A DNA stretch of 64,000 nucleotides from Amycolatopsis antarctica (GCF_002262875.1 NZ_NKYE01000010.1:124001-188000), one strand, 5' to 3'; shown: positions 8,956-18,393, counted from the first letter of the stretch. The notes: generated by a model from the sequence alone, not told the origin. Made by a program: numbers and translations.

Positions 8956-10403
8956 GCCTTCCCGAGTAGTTCCAGCGCGTCGGCGGGCACGTCCCGGCCC
9001 GCCGCGCTCCGTTCCGCCGCGTAGTCACCGATCATCCGCAGCAGTTCACCGTCGGCACCGGCGTCGAGCCCGGCGACCGCGGCCAGCGGCACCCCGACGA
9101 ACAGGCACTTGAGCACCCCGTGCCGCCAGGCGTGCCGGTCGAGACTCCGCGAAGCGAACCCGCCCATCGCGGCGGCGACGAGACGGATGTCGTTGGTGCG
9201 CAGGGCGTCCCGGACCAGTTCCAGTCCTGTCTGGACGGTGGCGGGGCCGGGTTCGGTGAGCTCGGCGAGGCCGTGCAGCACACCGCGGCGTTCGGCGTCG
9301 TCGCCGTAGCGGTAGAGCTTGCCGAGTTCCGCGGCCAGTTCGGTGTCGTCCACCGCGACGGCCAGTGCCGCGATCAGCCGGGACCGGGCCCGGTCGTCGA
9401 CGGTTCCGCGGACCAGGCCGTGCGGATCGCCCGCCTGGTCCACCGGCTGCCTGCCGACCTGCCGCCCCACCGCGGGGAACAGGCCGCCGATCGAGGACGG
9501 GACCGCCTGCACCCTCCGCAGCGCGTCGCCCAGCCAGTGGTGTCCCGCCGTCACGGCCGGGGCCGGTTCCGGCATCGCGGCGCGCAGCGCGGTGAGCGCG
9601 CGTTCGGCGACGGCCGGGGCGGCGTGACTGTGCCGGGGCAGCTCCACGGCGGCGAGCCCGCCGTAGCCGATGTCGGCCAGTGCGGCGAGGGTGGCCCGCA
9701 GGTCGAGCTTGCCCTCACCGAACTCGAGGTGCTCGTGCACGCCCGGGAGCATGTCGTCGAGCTGGACGTTGCACAGCAGGGGTCCGGCCCGCCGAACGCA
9801 GGCGGCCGCGTCCACCGGCTCCACCGCCACGCAGTGCCCGACGTCCAGGGTCACCCCGAGGGCGGCCGGTGAACCCAGCTCGTCGCGCAGTCCGAGCACC
9901 TGTTCCAGGTGCTGTACGAGATGGCCGGGTTCGGGTTCCATGCCCAGCCGCACTCCCCGGCTCGCGGCGTCGTCCGCCGCACGGCCGACGTTCTCGCGCA
10001 ACCGCCGCCAGGCCTCCTCGGGCCCGAGTTCCTTCTGCGGCACCCCGGACCAGAAGGACACGCAGTCGGCGCCGAGGTCGGCGGCGATCCGCACCGCCCT
10101 GGCGAGGAAGTCGAGCCGTGGCCCGGGCTCCGCGTCGAGCAGAGTCGGCGCGTGCTTGTGCCGGGGGTCGAGCAGGTACCGCGCGCCGGTCTCGATCACC
10201 ACCCGGTCCAGCCCCAGTTCGCCGAGCCGGGCGCGGACCAGGTCCACCTCGCGCGCCAGCTCGTCCGCCCACGGGTCGAGGTGGGCGTGGTCGAGGGTCA
10301 GCGCCACGCCGGTGTAGCCGAGGTCGGCGATCACCGCCAGCGCGTCGTGCAGCCGGTGGTTGGCGAAGCCGTTGGTGCCGTAGCCGAGCGTGAACGTGCT
10401 CAT
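8952..10403 (-). CDS. eboA: TIM-barrel epimerase fused to an EboA domain
   Basis: This 483-residue protein has two parts. Residues 1 to about 280 form a xylose-isomerase-like barrel starting MSTFTLGYGTNGFANHRL, with metal motifs RLGMEPEPGHLVQH, GVTLDVGHCVAV and AAVELPRHSH. Residues about 285-483 form an all-helical EboA domain (LGDALRRVQAVPSSIGGLFP; RHAWRHGVLKCLFVGVPL; LLRMIGDYAAER). EboA is a separate protein in the cyanobacterial cluster, so the fusion implies that the barrel and EboA act on the same intermediate. Both ends overlap neighbours by 4 bases. The function of EboA is unknown. Confidence 0.8.
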   Translation of the reverse strand: MSTFTLGYGTNGFANHRLHDALAVIADLGYTGVALTLDHAHLDPWADELAREVDLVRARLGELGLDRVVIETGARYLLDPRHKHAPTLLDAEPGPRLDFLARAVRIAADLGADCVSFWSGVPQKELGPEEAWRRLRENVGRAADDAASRGVRLGMEPEPGHLVQHLEQVLGLRDELGSPAALGVTLDVGHCVAVEPVDAAACVRRAGPLLCNVQLDDMLPGVHEHLEFGEGKLDLRATLAALADIGYGGLAAVELPRHSHAAPAVAERALTALRAAMPEPAPAVTAGHHWLGDALRRVQAVPSSIGGLFPAVGRQVGRQPVDQAGDPHGLVRGTVDDRARSRLIAALAVAVDDTELAAELGKLYRYGDDAERRGVLHGLAELTEPGPATVQTGLELVRDALRTNDIRLVAAAMGGFASRSLDRHAWRHGVLKCLFVGVPLAAVAGLDAGADGELLRMIGDYAAERSAAGRDVPADALELLGKA

Positions 10404-11254
10404 GTGGGGCTGACCTTCCGCGAGAGCGCCCTGGCAAGGGGCAGCGCGGCCGCGACCGCCACGGCGGCGGACAGCGAGCCCCGCGCCGTGAGCGCGGACT
10501 GGAGCGGGACCATGCCGTGGATTCCGGCCCCGGTCGCCCTGCGGACGATCGTCGCCGAGGGATCGCGCACGGCGGCGAGTTGTGCCGAGCCGACGAACCG
10601 GGCGTACACCGCTCCGGCCGCCAGGCCGGCGATCCGCCGGGCGGGAGTGCGCACGGGTGCGCCCAGCGCCACGGCCGTCGCGACTGCCGTGCCGGTGAGC
10701 GCGGCCCGGGCGGTCGACGGTGCCGCGCCGTGCACCTCGCCGGTGGACAGCGCCGTCACCCCGAGCGTGTGCACGCCCAGTGCGGCCGCCGCCCCGGCGG
10801 CCCGGCCGGGGTCCGGCGCACCGAGCAGCACGTCCAGCGCCCGGCAGGCCGCCATGCCGAACGGTCCCGCCGGGGTCTTCTTCAGCACCGTGTCGTACGC
10901 CCACAGCGTCGCCGCGAGCGGCGCGGCGAACCGCAGCGCACGACGGCCGCCCGCGAAGGCGGCCACTCCGAGGCCGGTCGCGGTGAGCGCCGCCCCGGTT
11001 CCCAGCGCCGCGGCCGGGCTGACCCGTCCGGACGGAATCGGCCGCTCCGGCCGTTCCACCGCGTCCAGTTCGCGATCGGCCCAGTCGTTGATCGCCATCC
11101 CGGCCCAGTAGAACGCGACCGAGGACAGCGGCAGCAGCATTCGCCTGCCGCGCAAGGGCGTCCCGGCCGCCGCGGCGCCGGCGACCGTGTCGCCCCATAC
11201 GGTCAGCGCGGCGGGCGCGCGCACCAGTTCGACGTAGTCGGCGGGGGCGCTCAC
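10400..11254 (-). CDS. eboC: UbiA-type prenyltransferase (EboC / SCO3242 family)
   Basis: The 284-residue polytopic membrane protein has about eight hydrophobic segments. The first prenyl-diphosphate motif is clear: NDWADRELDAVERPERPIPSG. A second loop motif, AYDTVLKKTPAGPFGMA, lies about 80 residues later. UbiA enzymes join a prenyl chain to an acceptor in the membrane. In ebo clusters the acceptor is unknown. The GTG start lies in GTGA shared with the inositol-phosphate-synthase gene (11251-11254), pointing to a cyclitol as a candidate acceptor, which is inference. Confidence 0.85.
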   Translation of the reverse strand: MSAPADYVELVRAPAALTVWGDTVAGAAAAGTPLRGRRMLLPLSSVAFYWAGMAINDWADRELDAVERPERPIPSGRVSPAAALGTGAALTATGLGVAAFAGGRRALRFAAPLAATLWAYDTVLKKTPAGPFGMAACRALDVLLGAPDPGRAAGAAAALGVHTLGVTALSTGEVHGAAPSTARAALTGTAVATAVALGAPVRTPARRIAGLAAGAVYARFVGSAQLAAVRDPSATIVRRATGAGIHGMVPLQSALTARGSLSAAVAVAAALPLARALSRKVSPT

Positions 11255-12426
11255 AGGGTCGCCGCCCACTCGAACAGGGTCCTGGCCTGCTCGGCGAAGC
11301 GGTGCTCCTCGCTGCCGTAGGGATCCTTGAAGAAGAACGCGAGCTCGCCGATCGGACCGGTGCGCCCGGCCGCGTGCGCGGCCGAGGTCAGCCGGGTCAG
11401 GTCCAGCACCAGCGGAGCCGCGAGTGCCGAGTCGTAACCGGTCCAGGTGAACTGCAGGCTCATCCGTGCGCCGAGGAAACCCTCGAAGGAGACGTTGTCC
11501 CAGGCGGTTTTCGTCTCGCCGAGGTCCGGCACGTTGTCGATGTGCAGGGGTGCGGTGACCTCGTCGCCGAGCAACGCGGCGAGTCCGCGTGCCTTCGACT
11601 CCAGTTTGCTTCCCGCGTGCGCCGGGTCGGCGAGGGTCTCCCCGTCGCCGCCGCCGAGCAGATTGGTGCCGGCCCAGGAACGCACCCGCAGCGCGCGGGC
11701 GGAGAACATCGGGGCGAGCACGGTGCGCAGCAACGTCTCGCCGGTCTTGCCGTCGCATCCCGCGTAGGGAAGTCCTTCGCGGGATGCGAGTTCGGTCAGC
11801 GCCGGCAGGGTGATGCCAGGTGACGGGGTGAACTCGACGTACGCGCACCCCGCGCGCAGCGCGGCGTAGGCGGACAGCGAACTGGGCGGCAGCACGGTGC
11901 GCGCCGGATCCGCCATCGACTCCTCCAGCGCGGCGAGGGAGTCGTGGGCCGGATCGTGCGGCAGTGGCGCCTCCGTCGAGGCGAGGTTCACCACGACGAC
12001 GCGGGCGAGCCCGTGCCTGCGGGCGAAGTCGCGGATGTCCTCGGCGAGCCGTTCCGCCGCGGGAGCCTGCGCGCCACCGTGTGTGGCGGGGTGGTAGCCA
12101 CAGCGGATCTCAGCATCCACTTCGGACAGTCCACCACGGACGGATGCGAGTACCCGGTGGGGCACGACACCCGCCTCGGCGAGCTGTTCGGCGCGCTTCT
12201 CCAGCGAAGTGTGCACGATGTCGTGGCCACCGACGACGAGATCGTCCCAGCCGGGGAGTGCGGCGTCCGCGAACGGTTCCAGTTCACTGACACAGCCCAC
12301 GGGGGCGACGATGCGCGCCCGCAGCGCCAGCAGGCCGACGATGGCCGTGGTGGCCACCGATCCGCGCGCACCGACGAACCACACACCCACGCCCTGTCCG
12401 GTTCCCGGCCCATTGCGCTCACTCAT
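11251..12426 (-). CDS. Inositol-3-phosphate synthase homologue
   Basis: The 391-residue protein belongs to the short myo-inositol-1-phosphate synthase branch found in archaea and actinobacteria. It has an N-terminal NAD-binding segment (VWFVGARGSVATTAIVG), a VVGGHDI segment, the catalytic-core DGKTGETLLRTVLAPMF and the C-terminal FEGFLGARMSLQFTWTGYDS. It would convert glucose-6-phosphate or a related sugar phosphate to a cyclitol phosphate using bound NAD. It is the first gene of the ebo-type run and occupies the place where cyanobacteria have eboD, a dehydroquinate-synthase-like cyclase. Whether it supplies general inositol or a dedicated precursor is open. Confidence 0.83.
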   Translation of the reverse strand: MSERNGPGTGQGVGVWFVGARGSVATTAIVGLLALRARIVAPVGCVSELEPFADAALPGWDDLVVGGHDIVHTSLEKRAEQLAEAGVVPHRVLASVRGGLSEVDAEIRCGYHPATHGGAQAPAAERLAEDIRDFARRHGLARVVVVNLASTEAPLPHDPAHDSLAALEESMADPARTVLPPSSLSAYAALRAGCAYVEFTPSPGITLPALTELASREGLPYAGCDGKTGETLLRTVLAPMFSARALRVRSWAGTNLLGGGDGETLADPAHAGSKLESKARGLAALLGDEVTAPLHIDNVPDLGETKTAWDNVSFEGFLGARMSLQFTWTGYDSALAAPLVLDLTRLTSAAHAAGRTGPIGELAFFFKDPYGSEEHRFAEQARTLFEWAATL

Positions 12427-12463
12427 CTGCCCAGCACCTGACCTTTCGTCACGACGCTCCGGG

Positions 12464-12500
12464 CCGGGTGGGCGTCCGCACCGCGCGAACGCCCACCCGG
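12464..12500 (-). terminator. Hairpin after the ThuA multidomain gene
   Basis: Perfect 12-bp arms (12464-12475 and 12489-12500) surround a 13-base loop, 9 bases past the stop at 12509 and upstream of the ebo-type operon. It probably ends or attenuates the upstream transcript, so the ebo genes may be partly uncoupled from it. Confidence 0.6.
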
Positions 12501-12508
12501 TCACGGAC

Positions 12509-15500
12509 CTAACTTGTCGCGTTCACCGCCGCGAGAACCGCGACTCCCTCGATGGAGTCGGCGACGGCTCCCGCGTCACGGGCGAGGGTGGCGCGCACCC
12601 CGGCATCGGTGACCAGACTCGCGTCACCCGCCCGCTCGGCGAAGGTGCGCAACTCGCGCACTGCCTTCGCGTCCTGTCCCTTGGCCTCGGCGTTGCGGGC
12701 CTTGGCCAGCACACCCGCCAGTTCCCCGTGCGCGGCCAGCGAGAGCCTGCTGGTCGCCCGGAACCTGTCCACGAGCTGCCCGATGTCGCGCAGGGACGTG
12801 GTGGTGGCGAAGGAGACCGTCTGCTCCGCGGTGTTGCCCGCGACGTCGGTCGCCGACACCGTCAGCGAGTGCAGTCCGAGCGGGAGCTGGTGCAGGGGCA
12901 CCAGCCTGCCGGACTCGATCGCCGCGCCGTTCATCGACGCGGACTCCGACGCCAGCCCGGAGGTGGCGTCACCCGCCTGCCAGGACACGACCAGATCGGT
13001 CGCGTCGCCGTAGACCCGGCCGTCGGCAACCCCGGCGAGCATCAGAGTCGGCTTGGTGGCGTCGATGCGTACCGTCGCCGCCTTGTCCGGCTCCACGTTG
13101 CCCGCGGTGTCCACCGACCGGTAGAGCAGCGTGTGCTCCCCGTCGCCGGTGACCGACACCGTCTCGGTGTACGGCGTCCAGTCGCCGTCGTCGAGGCGGT
13201 ACTCGGTGCGCTCGACGCCGGAGTCGTCGTCGGTCGCCTCCAGGGTCACCCCGACAGCGTCGGTGTGCCAGCCGGAGTCACCGGGCTGCGCGAACGTCGC
13301 CTCGGTGACCGGTGCGACCCCGTCGATGTCCTTGAGCTGGATGTTGCGGAAGGACACGTCGTCGCCGTCACCGTGGTTCTGGATGCCGACGAACCCCTCG
13401 GTGAGATCGCGGTTCGGGTCGGTGCTGGTGAAGTCGTTGATCAGCACGCCGTTCAGCAGGACCTTGATCGTCTGGCCCTGCACCACGATCTCGTAGGAGT
13501 TCCACTCACCCGGTGGCTTCAGCGCGGCGTCACGGGCGGCGAGATCGGCCGACTGGAACGTGTAGACCGCACCGGTGGTGCGATCGTCGGCGTCCGTGGC
13601 GTCGATCTGGATCTCGTAGCCGTTGTCCACCGCGACCCACGGGTCGCCCTCCGGGTCGGGATACCCGACGAAGATGCCGGAGTTGTCGTCTCCCGCCATC
13701 TTCCAGTCCAGCTTGAGGCTGTACGAGCCGAGCTCCTCGTCCAGGCTCAGCAGGCCCATCCCGCCGGTCGACCGGATGGTGCAATCCTCCTGCTGCTCGA
13801 ACGATCCCGGCCCGGACTGCGTCCACCCGTCGAGGCTGGCCGCGGTGCCGTCGTAGACCATCCGGTAGCCCTGCTCGGGCTGGGCGGGCTCACACACCGG
13901 TGCCTGCGGCTGCGCCACCCCCGGGCCGTCGAACCGCAGTTCGTCGACATCGAGGATGCCCTCCCCCTCGCCCTGGAAGACCAGGTACAGCGGCGTGGTG
14001 CCGCCGGGGTCGGTGATGGGCGCGACCGGGATGTCGGCATAGGTGTCGGGACTGCCCGTCGGCTCGACGGTGGCGGTCTGCAGCACCGGACCGTCCGGCG
14101 CACCGGAACGGACCTCGATGGTGCCGCCGTTACCGCCCGCGGAGACGCGGTAACCGAGCCCGGTGATCCCGGTCAGGTTGGCCGGGTCGAACTCGACCCA
14201 GTCGCCCGCCTCGATGTACCCGATCCGCTTGCCGCCCTGCGCGCCCTCGGCCTCGACGACCTCGACCCCGCTGGTGTCGGAGAAGAACTCCGCCTGCTTC
14301 ACCTTGGGCTGCAGCAACGACTCGGCCGAGGCCGACAGTGCCGGAGCGTCACCGGCACCGTTGTCGGTGTAGCTCGCGTTGATGACGCCGAAGACGTTCG
14401 CGTCCAGGCCGTGGCCCTCGTCAGCCGGGGTCTCCAGCACCCCCTCGCAACCGGTGGCCCTGCTGAGCGGGTGGCCGTGGTTGTCGTGGCCGAGGATGTA
14501 CTCCACGGTCACCTTGGAGCAGTCGATCTGCCCGTCCTCCGGGTCGGTGACGGAGACCGTGAACGGAACCGTGTCGCCGAAACCGAAGAACCCACCGTCG
14601 ACCGGCGCGTCCAGGCTCACCTGTGGCGCCGTGTTCCCTGCCGTGATCACCACGCTGGACGCTCCGGTGAGCCCGTCCGGGTCGGTCACCGACAGCTTCG
14701 CGTTGAAACGGCCCCCGGTCTCGTAGGTGTGCGACACCGGCCCGGCCTCGGTCGAGTCCGTGGTGCCGTCACCGTCGAAGTCCCAGGCGTAGCTCAGTTC
14801 ACCGCTGTCCGGGTCGTTGGTGCCCGCCGGGTCGAAGTTCACCGTCAGTGGCAGCGGGCCGTTCGTCCGGTCCGCCGTCATCTTCGCGATCGGCGTCTTC
14901 TTTCCCTGTGTGTAGTCGATCCGGTAGACGGCCGAGTCCTCGGCGCCACCGAAGTAGCCGCTGCCGTAGTCGAGTACGTACATCGACCCGTCCGGGCCGA
15001 ACTCGACGTTCATCGGCCGGGTCAGCTCCATCGACTCGAAGAACGGCTTGATCTCGCCGCGCTCCCCGTTCTCGCCGACGGTGAACTCGTGGATCCAGCC
15101 ACGATCCCATTCGTAGGAGAAGTTCTTGCCGTCGTAGGCCTCGGGGAACTTCGTCGGCACGTCCAGTTCCGGATCGAACCGGTACGTCGGGCCACCCATC
15201 GGCGACTCGCCGCCGGTGCCCAGTTCCGGCACCGATCCGCCGTCGTAGGGCAGCCACGCCTTCTGTGCCGGCGGCAGATCCACCAGGCCGGTGTTGTGCC
15301 TGCTGGTGTTCTTCGGTGCGGCGCAGTCGAAAGCGTCGCCGGAGGTGCCGGTGGCGAAGTCGTAGTCCCGGTACGCCTCGTTGTCCCCGACGCAGAGCGG
15401 CCAGCCGTAGTTGCCCGGCTCCTTGATCAGGTTGAACTCGACCGTGCCACCGGGGCCGCGCTCCGGGTCCGCCGAACCGGCGTCCGGGCCGTAGTCGCCC

Positions 15501-17116
15501 AGGTAGACCCAGCCGGTCTCCTTGTCCACGGAGAAGCGGAACGGGTTACGGAAGCCCATCGCGTAGATCTCGGGCAAGGTCTTCTCGGTGCCCTCGGCGA
15601 ACAGGTTGCCCTCGGGCACGGTGTACGAGCCGTCCGCACCGACGGTGATACGCAGCAGCTTTCCGCGCAGGTCGTTGGTGTTGGCGGAGGTACGCCGGGC
15701 GTCGAAGACGGGGTTGCGGTCGGAACGCTCGTCGATCGGGGTGTACCCGTCCGAGGCGAACGGGTTGCTGTCGTCGCCGGTGGAGAGCAGCAGGTTGCCC
15801 TCGGCGTCGAAGTCGATCTCACCGCCGGCGTGGCAGCAGATGCCGCGTTCCGCGGGCACCTGCAGGATCTGCTGCTCGCTGGCCGCGTCGAGCACACCCT
15901 CCTCGGTCAGCTTGTACCGGGAGAGCTGGTTGTATCCCTTGTACGGTGCGAAGTCCGCCTCGGTCCCGGTCTCCGGCGCGTCACCGGTCGGGGTGTCCAG
16001 TGGCGGGGCGTAGTACAGGTACACCCACTGGTTGTTCGCGAAGTCGGGGTCGATCGCGACGCCCTGCAGGCCGTCCTCGTCGTGGTTGTAGACGGGGATC
16101 TGGCCTGCCAGCGAGGTGGTGGCCTCCGGCGTGGTCAGCCAGACCTCGCCGGCCCGCGAGGTGTGCAGGACCCGGCGGTCGGGCAGCACGGCCATGGCGA
16201 TCGGCTCGCCGGTGACCTCCTCGCCCTTGGCCAGGGTGATCTGGTCGAAGTCGCTGTCGCCGGGGTTGTCGGGGTTGTCCGGCTCGGCGGCGCAGTCGCC
16301 GTCCTCGAGTCCGGTGACGTAGCGGATGCCGCCGGTCAGATGCTGGAGGAACTCGGGTTCGGCGAAGGACTCCTCGGTGTGCCCGCCGCCGGTGTACCAG
16401 GCGCGGCCGCCGGCGTTGTCGTGGCACCAGGCGATCGGGTGGTCACCCATCGCGCCGTCGCCGGGCGCGTAGCTCTCCTCGTCGAGCGAGGCGAGCACAC
16501 GCACGTCCGCGCGCGGATTGGCCTGGAAGTTGTACCACTCGTCGGTGCGGTCCCACTGATACGGAAGTCCTGCCGTCGACGGGTGCTGGTGGTCCTCGAC
16601 GTTGACCGTCGCCGGCTGGATCTCGGGGTGGGAGTCGAAGTAGGCGCCGACGAGCTCGCCGTACCAGGGCCACTCGTACTCGGTGTCCGAGGCGGCGTGC
16701 ACGCCGGCGTAACCGCCGCCGCGGGCGACATAGGACTCGAACGCGGCCTGCTGGGTGTCGTCGAGAACGTCGCCGGTGGTGGACAGCCAGATCACCGCGT
16801 CGTACTTCGCGAGGTTGTCGGTGGTGAACGCGGCGGCGTCCTCGGTCGCCGTGACGGCGATGTGGTTCTCCGCGCCGAGTTTCTCGATGGCGGCGATCCC
16901 CGCCGGGATGGAGTCGTGCCGGAACTCCGCGGTCTTCGAGAAGACGAGCACGCTCGCCTCTTCGTGCATCGGGGCGATGCCGGTGTCGGGGGGCTGCGCG
17001 GCGGCGGAGGCGCTCATGCCGCCGAACGCGGTGCCCGCGGCGAGCGCGAGTACGCCGAGCCGGGTGGCTACCCGGCCGGGACCCGCTGCGGTGGGGGTTC
17101 TTCGGTTACCGTGCAC
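12509..17116 (-). CDS. Secreted 1535-residue ThuA / sugar dehydrogenase / PKD / CBM6 / DUF1080 protein
   Basis: Domains in order, with approximate residues: signal peptide 1-40; ThuA glutamine-amidotransferase-like domain 52-265; glucose/sorbosone (PQQ-type) dehydrogenase propeller 290-735; PKD domain 745-825; CBM6-like carbohydrate-binding module 935-1060; DUF1080 (3-keto-disaccharide hydrolase type, a laminin-G-like fold) 1080-1260; Ig/OmpL47-like repeats 1268-1440; a helical FIMAH-like tail 1445-1535. The GTG at 17116 has GAGGAG about 10 bases upstream. The combination suggests extracellular binding, oxidation and cleavage of a glycoside, perhaps through a 3-keto intermediate. It lies 59 bp after the Gfo/Idh gene. 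Confidence 0.85.
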   Translation of the reverse strand: MHGNRRTPTAAGPGRVATRLGVLALAAGTAFGGMSASAAAQPPDTGIAPMHEEASVLVFSKTAEFRHDSIPAGIAAIEKLGAENHIAVTATEDAAAFTTDNLAKYDAVIWLSTTGDVLDDTQQAAFESYVARGGGYAGVHAASDTEYEWPWYGELVGAYFDSHPEIQPATVNVEDHQHPSTAGLPYQWDRTDEWYNFQANPRADVRVLASLDEESYAPGDGAMGDHPIAWCHDNAGGRAWYTGGGHTEESFAEPEFLQHLTGGIRYVTGLEDGDCAAEPDNPDNPGDSDFDQITLAKGEEVTGEPIAMAVLPDRRVLHTSRAGEVWLTTPEATTSLAGQIPVYNHDEDGLQGVAIDPDFANNQWVYLYYAPPLDTPTGDAPETGTEADFAPYKGYNQLSRYKLTEEGVLDAASEQQILQVPAERGICCHAGGEIDFDAEGNLLLSTGDDSNPFASDGYTPIDERSDRNPVFDARRTSANTNDLRGKLLRITVGADGSYTVPEGNLFAEGTEKTLPEIYAMGFRNPFRFSVDKETGWVYLGDYGPDAGSADPERGPGGTVEFNLIKEPGNYGWPLCVGDNEAYRDYDFATGTSGDAFDCAAPKNTSRHNTGLVDLPPAQKAWLPYDGGSVPELGTGGESPMGGPTYRFDPELDVPTKFPEAYDGKNFSYEWDRGWIHEFTVGENGERGEIKPFFESMELTRPMNVEFGPDGSMYVLDYGSGYFGGAEDSAVYRIDYTQGKKTPIAKMTADRTNGPLPLTVNFDPAGTNDPDSGELSYAWDFDGDGTTDSTEAGPVSHTYETGGRFNAKLSVTDPDGLTGASSVVITAGNTAPQVSLDAPVDGGFFGFGDTVPFTVSVTDPEDGQIDCSKVTVEYILGHDNHGHPLSRATGCEGVLETPADEGHGLDANVFGVINASYTDNGAGDAPALSASAESLLQPKVKQAEFFSDTSGVEVVEAEGAQGGKRIGYIEAGDWVEFDPANLTGITGLGYRVSAGGNGGTIEVRSGAPDGPVLQTATVEPTGSPDTYADIPVAPITDPGGTTPLYLVFQGEGEGILDVDELRFDGPGVAQPQAPVCEPAQPEQGYRMVYDGTAASLDGWTQSGPGSFEQQEDCTIRSTGGMGLLSLDEELGSYSLKLDWKMAGDDNSGIFVGYPDPEGDPWVAVDNGYEIQIDATDADDRTTGAVYTFQSADLAARDAALKPPGEWNSYEIVVQGQTIKVLLNGVLINDFTSTDPNRDLTEGFVGIQNHGDGDDVSFRNIQLKDIDGVAPVTEATFAQPGDSGWHTDAVGVTLEATDDDSGVERTEYRLDDGDWTPYTETVSVTGDGEHTLLYRSVDTAGNVEPDKAATVRIDATKPTLMLAGVADGRVYGDATDLVVSWQAGDATSGLASESASMNGAAIESGRLVPLHQLPLGLHSLTVSATDVAGNTAEQTVSFATTTSLRDIGQLVDRFRATSRLSLAAHGELAGVLAKARNAEAKGQDAKAVRELRTFAERAGDASLVTDAGVRATLARDAGAVADSIEGVAVLAAVNATS

Positions 17117-17175
17117 TGGAGTTGTTCTCCTCAGGTGTCACCGGGGGGATGTGGGGAGACGGACGGGGCGGCGGC

Positions 17176-18342
17176 TCACCTCCCTTCGACGGGGGTGTCG
17201 GGCACCGGAGTCCAGCGGGAGCCGTCCTCGGCGCTGGCGGAGACCGCGTCGAGCACACGCTGAACGCGCAGCCCGTCGTCGAATCCGGGGGCGGGGTCGG
17301 CGCCGGAACCGATGGCGCGCAGCAGGTCCGCGACCTCGTGGGTGAAGGTGTGCTCGTAGCCGAGGCCGTGGCCGGGCGGCCACCACGCGGACAGGTAGGG
17401 GTGTTCGGGCTCGGTCACCACGATCCGGCGGAATCCGGACTCGGTGCCGGGATCGGTACCGTCGAAATAGGACAGTTCATTCATCGACTCGAAGTCGAAC
17501 GCCACGCTGCCCCGGGAGCCGTTGATCTCCAGCCGCATCGCGTTCTTGCGCCCGAGTGCGTACCGGGTGGCCTCGAAGCTCGCCACCGCGCCACCGGAGA
17601 GCCGCGCGGTGAACAGCGCGCAGTCGTCCACGGTCACCTCGCCGCGCCCTTCCCCCTCGGGCCGGTCCCGGACGAAGGTCTGGGTCAGCGCGGAAACACC
17701 GGTGATGTGCTCGCCGGTGACGAACTGAGCGGCGTCGACGATGTGCGCGCCGAGGTCGCCCAGTGCGCCGGATCCGGCGAACTCCTTGCGCAGCCGCCAG
17801 GTCATCGGCGCCTCCGCGTCGGAGAGCCAGTCCTGCAGGTAGGCCGCGCGCACGTGCCGGATCTCGCCGAGCACCCCGTCGGCGACGAGCCTGCGGGCGT
17901 GCGCGAGCGCGGGCACCCGGCGGTAGTTGAAGGCCACCATCGCCCGTACCCCGCGTTCCGAGGCGGCCCGTGCGGCCTCGGCCATCGCCTCGGCCTCGGC
18001 GACCGTGTTGGCGAGCGGCTTCTCGCACAGCACGTGCTTTCCGGCGGCCAGCGCGGCGATGGCGATCTCCGCGTGACTGTCGCCGGGCGTGCAGATGTCG
18101 ACGATGCCGACGTCCTCCCTGGCGATCAGGTCCCGCCAGTCGGTCTCCACCGCCGCCCAGCCCAGGCGCACGGCCGCGGCCTTCGCCCGTACCTCGTCGC
18201 GCCCGCCGAGCGCCGCCAGCACCGGGACGTAGGGCACGTCGAAGAACCGGTGGACCGTACGCCACGCCTGCGAGTGCACCGCCCCCATGAAGGCGTGGCC
18301 GACCATGCCGACCCCGATGTTCTCGCCTGCCGCCTTGCTCAT
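17176..18342 (-). CDS. Gfo/Idh/MocA-family oxidoreductase
   Basis: This 388-residue protein has an N-terminal Rossmann fold (VGMVGHAFMGAVHSQAW), the family motif CEKPLANTVAEA (the EKP lysine is catalytic) and a C-terminal alpha/beta substrate domain with GDLGAHIVDAAQF. Members oxidise or reduce a sugar or cyclitol hydroxyl with NAD(P); some are inositol 2-dehydrogenases or glucoside 3-dehydrogenases. The ATG at 18342 has GAGGAG 5 bases upstream. It lies between the binding-protein gene and the ThuA protein gene on the same strand, so it likely oxidises the imported sugar. The Gly-rich first loop reads GHAFMG instead of the common GxGxxG. Confidence 0.87.
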   Translation of the reverse strand: MSKAAGENIGVGMVGHAFMGAVHSQAWRTVHRFFDVPYVPVLAALGGRDEVRAKAAAVRLGWAAVETDWRDLIAREDVGIVDICTPGDSHAEIAIAALAAGKHVLCEKPLANTVAEAEAMAEAARAASERGVRAMVAFNYRRVPALAHARRLVADGVLGEIRHVRAAYLQDWLSDAEAPMTWRLRKEFAGSGALGDLGAHIVDAAQFVTGEHITGVSALTQTFVRDRPEGEGRGEVTVDDCALFTARLSGGAVASFEATRYALGRKNAMRLEINGSRGSVAFDFESMNELSYFDGTDPGTESGFRRIVVTEPEHPYLSAWWPPGHGLGYEHTFTHEVADLLRAIGSGADPAPGFDDGLRVQRVLDAVSASAEDGSRWTPVPDTPVEGR

Positions 18343-18393
18343 GACTCTCCTCGTCTCGCCCTCGCCGTTTCGCGCCCGGAGCGCGCACGGATC

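Noticed and set aside
12209..17263. A 1684-codon open frame on the plus strand.
   Set aside because: It is the antisense shadow of the 1535-residue minus-strand gene. High GC keeps this frame open; its translation is Arg/Gly/Val-rich without domains, while the minus-strand protein has clear domains and a signal peptide.
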